Shown one piece after another: positions 56,646-64,000 of a stretch of 64,000 nucleotides of DNA. Each line of letters opens with the position of its first letter. The first letter of the stretch is position 1. The position numbers and the translations under genes are program-made. A model generated the notes under the pieces. That model was not told where the DNA came from. It did no database searches and worked only from the letters and a program-made list of their open reading frames with translations. The DNA is from Amaurobius ferox (Eukaryota > Arthropoda > Arachnida > Araneae > Amaurobiidae): contig OX578139.1 in the NCBI GenBank assembly GCA_951213105.1, forward strand, positions 73,230,684-73,294,683, read 5' to 3'.

Positions 56646-57960
56646 CAAGAAATATCAATCATGCTTAAAGCATTGATTATGAAACACTTTCCAACTTCAA
56701 TGCAATTTTATTTATACATGTCTAAAATGCAATACATTCCTCAGTAATATTTTGAAACTTATCACAATGCTACATTAATTTATTATATTTGAAAACTTAA
56801 ACCTTCATCGAAAAAAATGAACTTCATTCAAATGACGGCATTGAAATTTAAATTGCCTGGTTTAAATTTCTCTAAAATGTGATACATTCCTCGGTAATAA
56901 TTTTAGAATTATCATAATACTACAATAATTTATTATATTTGAAAACTTCATCGACATCAACTAAAATTCATAAAAATGACGTCATAGAAAAAATAACACG
57001 CTTGGTTCTCTCTATAAAAGCAGCATTTCATTCATAAATAATTTCCCATTCATGTCATTCATCACAATACTATAATAATTTATTTTATTTAAAAATTTAG
57101 ACCATGGTGCTACAAGTAAGTAAACTCTATGCGTAAAACTTCATCGAAAAAAATATTCTTTCTCTTTGTAAAATCACTGAATATTTCCTTCATATCAGCT
57201 ACGCAGACTCCATGAACTAAATGATTTTGTGTTAAAGAAATACAGCACTTCTAATACAACTTATTCCACATATTTTGCTGTTTACATTTTACATAGGTGA
57301 AAAATAGGCTTCGTTGTAGAAATAATCAAATTTGGATGAGCATTTAAACTCAAATATATTGTAATTGCGTTGTTTCAGTATGTAGATGCACAGAATTTAT
57401 GCAAAAAATAAAGTGTTTTTAGGACGGATACAGCACTCAATATGATTTAAAAAGAACTTTAAAAAAATCACGATTTTGAGACAAGATGGATGCCGGATGC
57501 CATATATCATTTTGAAGTGGGTCACGTGATCTTTTCATATCATGGTCACGTGATCGTTTCATATACGAGGTGTTATTATTATTTTAATTTTTATTTAAAA
57601 ACTACTGAATATATTTCGCTGAATTTTTTTTTATATTTTATGGAACTATTTGAATATTACCTAAAATTTTCGAAGCAATTTGTGAATTTTAAATCCGCTT
57701 AAAAAATGTTTGAAAAATTAGGTCCCATAGGGCTCAATGTATTTCATTTTTTCAACCCGGGTTCAATTCAAAACTAATCGGGTGATATTATTTATTTATA
57801 TTCCCATAGGTCCTACAGACCGTCTAAACATCATACTAAAATTTCATTTTGATTAATTCATTTTTACGGCAGTTATCGTCCTAACGGACAAACAGACTGA
57901 CAGACACACAGACAGACAGAATGATCAAAGTCATAAACACTTTTCAACTTTGTTGTTAAG
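56646..57960 (+). mobile_element. Family C repeat, copy C2 (most complete)
   Basis: It begins ATCAATCATGCTTAAAGCAT, a short palindrome-like start. AT-rich middle with internal tandem words (TTATTATATTTGAAAACTT about three times). GTCACGTGATC occurs twice. It ends with TTTTTCAACCCGGGTTCAAT, GACAGACACACAGACAGACA and AATGATCAAAGTCATAAACA. No coding capacity. It serves here as the reference for C1, C3, C5 and C6. Confidence 0.75.
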
Positions 57961-58827
57961 TGTTGAAAACGCTTCTACAAATCCCCCCGAGGAGTTCGTA
58001 GGATTGAAAGCGGAAATGGTGCTCCAGCAATCAACAGAAAGACGGAATTATTTAATTATTTGGACGTTGATTTGACATTCTTTGAAATACTTTAGTGAGT
58101 GCGATAAAGCAAAAGTTTTGCATGCATTGCCAAGCCCAGAATACATTTTTGAGTTTAGTCAACTTAAACAAGCCAGTAACTTTTCTTTTAATTGTACAGA
58201 ATTATTTGTTTAACAATTGCTATATTATGTTTATGCATTCAATAAACTTTTTAAAGTTTAAATTTTTGTGGGTTCTACCTGGAACATTTGAGTATTTTAG
58301 TGATTATATATGAATCAGCTAACTTTATCATAAGATGTTGGAAACCCGATCAGGGTAGTTAATAACTTGACAAAATCACTTGAGCTAAAGGTGCGAACTT
58401 TAGAGTGTACATCGATAGGCTGACAATTATAAAGTGAAAACTTTGTTAGTAACGCAGATTATAATGACACCATTATATGCTGTGCCATTAACAAAGATTT
58501 TATTTTACAGATTTACAAATTTCATTTCTGACAGCAATCTCTGTGATATTTTATATTTTATATATGTATTAGTAGAGGCTTACTCTTCAGTTAAATATGC
58601 AGTGGTTAGGCGTTAAGGAGTTTTAGGTAATACACTTTAAAATATTTCCGTTTTGTACGTCAGTAAATGTGATGGTTTTTATGTTTCAACAATAATTTCT
58701 TGATATGAAAATATAACATATTCCACTTGACAGGTTTCATAATATATTTTGTGTGTCATTATATACTCATACCACACCTAAGATAGGATTCAAACCAGTT
58801 AATCCATGAGTTTCGAGGATAGCGAAT
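57961..58827. other. AT-rich DNA, no supported gene
   Basis: Short open frames only (72 codons at 58095, 60 at 58434), with no known relatives. Confidence 0.5.
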
Positions 58828-59060
58828 CAGTGGCGGCTCGTGAGGTGACGAAGGTGAAGCAGGATACGTGCTGCTTCACTTAAGATTATCGGCTGAATGG
58901 GTTATTATTATTATTCTTTGGCAACTTTTTCAGACTCGTTTGGCTATTTTTAGATAATATTTGACAATATATGTGTCGGTAACTTGATGTGTTTGGAAGG
59001 AAGGGTAATCCCGCCATTGAATCTGCTTCATCCATTCCTGAAGTTACGAGCAGCCATCAT
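58828..59060 (+). mobile_element. Small TIR element (MITE), hAT-like start
   Basis: Left end CAGTGGCGGCTCGTGAGGTG, right end complement of TGATGGCTGCTCGTAACTTC; both continue to GAAGCA about 30 bp inside. Length is about 233 bp with no coding capacity. CAGTGGCGGCTCG is a frequent start of small hAT/Chapaev-class elements in animals. I could not find a clean target duplication. Confidence 0.5.
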
Positions 59061-59423
59061 ATTCACGCGTGATCGTTTCGTATGAATATTATGTAAAGGA
59101 AAATATCCAAAATGAAATATCTTTAATTGAAAACAACGAGTTAAATACTCGTAATCTTTGGAATTCTAGTTATATTCTCAAGATACATGCATGAATCCAA
59201 ATACCTGAATAACTAACGTTTTATTTTAAGCATGAAAAGGCACATTATATGACTAATAGTTTTCTGAGTATCCAGGTAAATAACAAAACAACCGTCAGAA
59301 ACAATAAAACAGCAATTCAATATGCAAATAATTCATAACACAGGCAATTGTATTCTCAAAACACTGATGTATTTATGATTAACTTTTAATCGGTTTGGTT
59401 TTATTAACTCTCTCTAACATAGC
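59061..59423. other. AT-rich spacer, no gene seen
   Basis: No recognised feature. Confidence 0.4.
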
Positions 59424-60385
59424 TGGAAAATGTTTATGACTTCGTTCATTCTGTCTGTCTGTCCGTTCGCGCAATAACTGCCGTAAAAATGACTTTATCA
59501 AAATGAAATTTTAGTATGTTTTTGAGACGGTCTATGGGATATACGAGAATATAAATGAATGATATCACCCTATTAGTTTCGTCTTAAACCCGGGTTGAAA
59601 AAGTGAAATACATTGAACACTATGGGGAATAATTTTTTAAAGATTTTTAAAGTGAAGTTAAAATTCACAAATTACCTCGAACAGTTTAGGAATGTTTAAA
59701 ATATTCCATAAAATATATAAAAAACATTTCAGAAAATATGCTTGGTAGTTTCAAAATAAAAATTAAAATAATAATTACACTCATATTATATGAAGAGATC
59801 ACGTGGCCCACTTCAAAACTAAATATGGTATTCATCTCTGTTTCCCAGTGTAAAAATTGTGGTTTTTAAAGTCATTTTAAATTTATATTTAGTGTTGCAT
59901 CCGCCCTATAACTCCTTTATTTTTGCGTATTTTCTGTGCATATATACTGTGCCAACTCAATTGCACTAATTTTGAGTTTAAATGTTTATTACACTTTAAT
60001 CATTTCTTCAACAAAACCTAATTTTAATGAATGCAGAATGTAAACAAGTGATTATAAGATGAGTTGTATAAGAATTGATGAATTTTTTTTCATGCAAAAT
60101 TGTTTAGCTCTGGAGCCTGGAGTAAAAGTGATATGAATGGGACATTCATTGCTTTTACATAGAGAGCTATACGATTAATATTTTGATAACGTCATTTGAA
60201 AGAAGTTCATGTTTTTCGATGAAATTTTAAGTTTTCAAATATAATAAATTATTATAGTACTGTGAAATTTTAAAATATATCGGCGCTGAATGTATCGCAT
60301 TTTAGAGACGTTTAAATAAAATTGCACTGAAGTTGGAAAGTGTTTCATAATCAATACTTTATGCATGATTGATCTTAATTGTTTA
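59424..60385 (-). mobile_element. Family C repeat, copy C6
   Basis: It starts with TTATGACTTCGTTCATTCTG and TCTGTCTGTCCG, has ACCCGGGTTGAAAAAGTGAA and GAAGAGATCACGTGGCCCAC, and ends ATCAATACTTTATGCATGAT. It agrees with C5 in order and direction. Confidence 0.75.
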
Positions 60386-60889
60386 TTATCATCTGCGAAA
60401 AAGAGTCCATATATGCATTGTATGATATGCTTTCCGAAAAACCTATGTAACTCAGAAAACATTTTCACCAATCCAGAAAATTTTCGAAATTTCCCAAAGT
60501 CACCATGTTGATGATATGTTGCTACTTTTTCGCCAAGGGCGAGTGACAGGGACTTTCAAATAAACAAAATTGGGTCTTGCAAAAGTTGTGTTCTCAGCAA
60601 CGATGTATGCTGGAGTAAAACAAATCAAGTATTTGTAACAATAAGTGTCTGGCCGAATGGCCGAATAATAAACAAAAGCACACAAATAAAAAATTAATAC
60701 CTACACCATTATAGGTTTCACTTTAAATATGCAAGGGAAGATCTTATCTGAATAGAATGATATATCGATCGGCGTCTGGACCAAACGCAGATTGATAACA
60801 TACTGCTAACACAAACGACAAAAGTACTTCACATAGGTCACATGATATGCAGTGAATGTGTAAGGGAATAAAATAACGAAATAGGATTT
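60386..60889. other. AT-rich spacer, no gene seen
   Basis: Contains GTCACCATGTTGATGATATG, a weak echo of the family B middle third, and nothing else. Confidence 0.4.
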
Positions 60890-61635
60890 ACTTTCACTGC
60901 AATACATGGTAATGTATAGGGAAAGTATTGGAATCATGCCGAAAATCGCAACTCGAGTTTTCGACGAATCTACATGTTTTCGAACCTCAAGAATACGAAA
61001 AAAATATTTTAGCGTGGCGACTGTGTGTGTGTCTGTGACTCTGTGTGTTTGTGTGACAGTGCCTCTGTCTGTATGTGTGTCTGTCTGTGTAATGTATGTA
61101 TCCAGTCTAACTCAAAAACTAATGAACCGAATTTTATAAAATTTGGTAGGTATATGACTTGTGTATGACTCTGGTGCTGATTATATTTTGGTGCGATTCG
61201 TAATAAAATAACCCGCCTTTTTTTCTAAATGATCAGCAAAAATCTCATGTATCCGCTCTAGCTAAATTATTAAGTGACCAAATTTCACTAAATTTGGTAA
61301 AAAATCACTTATGGGATACCCTGGTGCTGGTTGGATTTGGGTACAATTTAAAATAGAAGAACCTATATCTTTTTTTACTAAATGGTCCGTAAAAATCGAC
61401 AAAATTTAAAATAAAAGACTACGTATGCTCAAATGTATCAATTAAATGCTTATTTTACACGTAATTTTTGACAAGAGAAATAATAGGACGAGCCCTATTA
61501 CTCTAGGTCTAACCGTTCTCAAGATATTTTAGCAATTTAGAATTTTTGTTACACCGCCTTTGAAAAAATGTCCAGTTACCAAATAAAAACAAAAATTGAA
61601 ATACAAGTGCAAATTCAGTGGTATTTTGTGCATGT
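60890..61635 (-). mobile_element. Family A repeat, copy A12 (5' end missing)
   Basis: It starts ACTTTCACTGCAATACATGG with TAATGTATAGGGAAAGT and has a microsatellite at 61020-61087 and both internal blocks. It ends near GTGCAAATTCAGTGG without the CACATCAGA terminus. Confidence 0.8.
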
Positions 61636-62363
61636 TTTAAATATTTCTAACGACTAAACAAAGAGCGCTTTTAACCGCTCAGAAAAGACTTATTTGTTAG
61701 TTATAGGAAAGTTTGCTTGTTTCCGTCCAATCCAAAACTGCATAATTATGTTCAGTTTACATTTAATTTGATATTACTAATCGAACTCTTCAAAGTATAA
61801 TTTGTATTTTTGTTTGTCCTTATATATGCTAAATCTTAACAGACATTGCATCATATCCTTCGTACAATTAAATCTCGGAATTAGAATCATCTTTGTTAAT
61901 GGCGGGACTAGAATTTTTTACAATTAAAAATAGAATATTCAACGGTATGTTTAATTTGATATTGCTTATGGATTTCATAAAAACCTTATAAAACCTTCTC
62001 AAGACCTTCAATTATATATAAACAAAATCGCGTAATAAATGGATTTTCTCTACGACTTCCTATATAATTGCTGAATAGAAGCTTTAATTTGATCATTTCA
62101 CCCCTTAGTATAGCTAATACAACCATGCTTATTTTGCAACGATAATTTTATTATCTAATTGCAGAATAATGTACGATGTGGAAAACGCTAATGCACTTTT
62201 TGACACTGCTCAAACACATGGAAATACTCTTCATAAGCTCCATTAGCTTAACAGAATAAATCGGTTGTGCCTGACTTTTCCTACATATTACAATAAATCT
62301 ATTTTTACAGTCAAAAATTCATAAATATATGATACATAAGGCTATGATTTGCATGGATATGTT
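61636..62363. other. AT-rich spacer, no gene seen
   Basis: A short duplication (TTTAATTTGATATTACT near 61764 and TTTAATTTGATATTGCT near 61950) is the only visible structure. Confidence 0.45.
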
Positions 62364-63531
62364 AACAAGAAACATCAATCATGCATAAAATATTGATTAT
62401 GAAACAGTTTCAAATTCAATGCAATTTTATTTAAACATCTCTAAAATACGATAACTTCCTCGGTAATATTTTTAAAATTAACATATATTACAATAATTTA
62501 TTATATTTGAAAACTTCATCGAAAACAAAGGAACTTTATTCAAATGACTTCATCGAAATATAAATCGCCTCTATATAAAAGAAGCATTTCTTTCATAAAC
62601 TTTTTTCCATTCCTTTCATTCATCACAATACTACAATAATTTATTTTATTTAAAAACTAAAAACCATGGATGTACAAGTAATTTAACTCTATGCTTAAAA
62701 CTTCATCGAAAAAATCGTGTGCTTCTCTATGTAAAACAATTAATGTTTCATTCATATCAGCTATATTACAGACTCCATGAGCTAAATAATTTTGCGTTAA
62801 AGAAATGCAGCAATTCTTATACAACTCATTCTACATCTTTTGGTATTTACATTCTCCATGAGTGAAAATTAGTTTCGATATAGAAATAATCAGTTTGATG
62901 ATCATTTAACATCAAATATATTGTAATTGCGTTGTTTCAGAATGTAGATGCACAGAATTTAAGCAAAAATAAAACGGTTTTAGGATGGATACAACACTCA
63001 ATATGAATTAAAAAGAACTTTAAAAATCACGATTTTGAGACGAGACGGAGGCCATATATCTTTTTGAAGTGGGTCACGTGATCTTTTCATATCATGGTCA
63101 GGTGATCGCTTCATATAAAAGGTGTAATTATTATTTTAATTTTTATTTAAAAAACTACTGAATATATTTCGCTGAATTTTTTTATATATTTCACGGAACA
63201 ATATGAATATTACTTAAAATTTTCGAAGCAATTTGTGAATTTTAAATCCGGTTAAAAAATGTTTGAAAAATTAGGTCCCATAGGGTTCAATGTATTTCAT
63301 TTTTCAACCCGGGTTCAATCCAAAACTAATTAGGTGATATTATTCATTTATATTCCCATAGGTCCCACAGACAGTCTGAATAACATACTAAAATTTCATT
63401 TCGATAAAGTCATTTTTACGGCAGTTATCGTGCTAAAGGACAGACAGACAGACAGACAGAATGAACAAATTTTTTCAACCCGGGTTCAGTCCAAAACTAA
63501 TTGGGTGATATTATTCATTTATATTCCCATA
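62364..63531 (+). mobile_element. Family C repeat, copy C3 with duplicated end
   Basis: ACATCAATCATGCATAAAAT to GACAGACAGACAGACAGAATG and AACAAA (63467). The segment TTTTTTCAACCCGGGTTCA through TTCCCATAGA (63468-63531) then repeats 63299-63362, so the final part is duplicated in direct order around the CAGA tract. Confidence 0.8.
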
Positions 63532-63643
63532 GAATAGCCATTCTCAATACAACCGTTTCTGCCACAGGCAACGTACCTAAATGTACGAGGAAAGCAAATG
63601 AAAACGAAAATCGAAGTGAAAGTGCAAATTCAGTATAATTTAA

Positions 63644-64000
63644 AACAAGAAAGATCAATCATGCTTAAAGCATTGATTATGAAACACTTTCCAACTTCAA
63701 TGCAATTTTATTTAAACATGTCGAAAATGCAATACATTCCTCGGTAATATTTTAAAACTGCTCACAATACTACATTGATTTATTAGATTTGAAAACTTAA
63801 ACCTTCATCGAAAAAAATGGACTTCATTCAAATGACGGCATTGGAATATAAATTGCCTGGTTTAAACATCTCTAAAATGTGATATATTACTCGGTAAGAA
63901 TTTTAGAATTATCATAATACCACGATAATTTATTATATTTCAAAACTTCATCGAAAACAACTGAAATTCATTCAAATGACGTCATAGAAAAATTAACACG
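63644..64000 (+). mobile_element. Family C repeat, copy C4 (cut by window end)
   Basis: It starts AGATCAATCATGCTTAAAGC and follows C2 closely through GACTTCATTCAAATGACGGC to the last base of the window. Together with C3 it is arranged head to tail, about 110 bp apart. Confidence 0.85.

Overview
This is 64 kb of AT-rich eukaryotic nuclear DNA with no host gene that I can support. It is a densely nested mosaic of mobile elements, satellites and their remnants. Tc1/mariner transposases of arthropod type, a Penelope-like reverse transcriptase, tRNA- and 5S-headed SINEs and very abundant Helentron-associated-type repeats suggest an arthropod. An arachnid is my best guess, but the sequence alone does not prove it.

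Layout. 1-2.2 kb: AT-rich DNA with a tRNA-headed SINE. 2.2-7.9 kb: a satellite array with a unit of about 138 bp, interrupted by a composite 5S-tRNA SINE. 7.9-10.3 kb: more satellite, carrying a family B repeat (which itself holds two SINE insertions) and a mariner (9192-10136) sitting at a TA inside one satellite unit. 10.3-23.7 kb: family A and B repeats, several local tandem repeats (20 bp, 175 bp, 278 bp and 700 bp units) and AT-rich filler. 23.7-30.5 kb: one family C element split by a Tc1 element, a two-unit family A array and an inverted three-unit family A array. 32.3-35.4 kb: a Naiad-type Penelope reverse transcriptase between 411-bp inverted repeats. 35.5-36.3 kb: a deleted Tc1. 36.8-40 kb: two family B copies head to head, the second split by a solo LTR. 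41.6-42.8 kb: a decayed Tc1 with a double fold-back scar. 44-54 kb: further family A and B copies, two tandem arrays, and a solo LTR with a heat-shock element. 55-64 kb: family C copies in both orientations, a TIR MITE and a family A copy.

Family names used here. Families A and B begin with TCTGATGTGGGCAGCAC (taken as the 5' end), carry a TGTC/TG microsatellite inside, and end in a hairpin closed by GGAAAGTA. The inverted subterminal repeat differs between the families, but within each family the two arms match. Both were inserted into A/T homopolymers. These traits fit Helentron-associated (DINE-1/HINE-like) nonautonomous elements. Family C (about 1.1-1.3 kb) begins near GATCAATCATG and ends in a CAGA microsatellite followed by GAATGAACAAAGTCATAAA. 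Family E is a module of about 0.5 kb found three times elsewhere and amplified in tandem at 18.7-20.9 kb.

No operon, working gene set or pathway is visible. The story is one of successive insertion, tandem amplification and inversion. The most unusual objects are the reverse transcriptase between long inverted repeats and the head-to-tail family A arrays with co-varying terminal repeats. All boundaries were read by eye.
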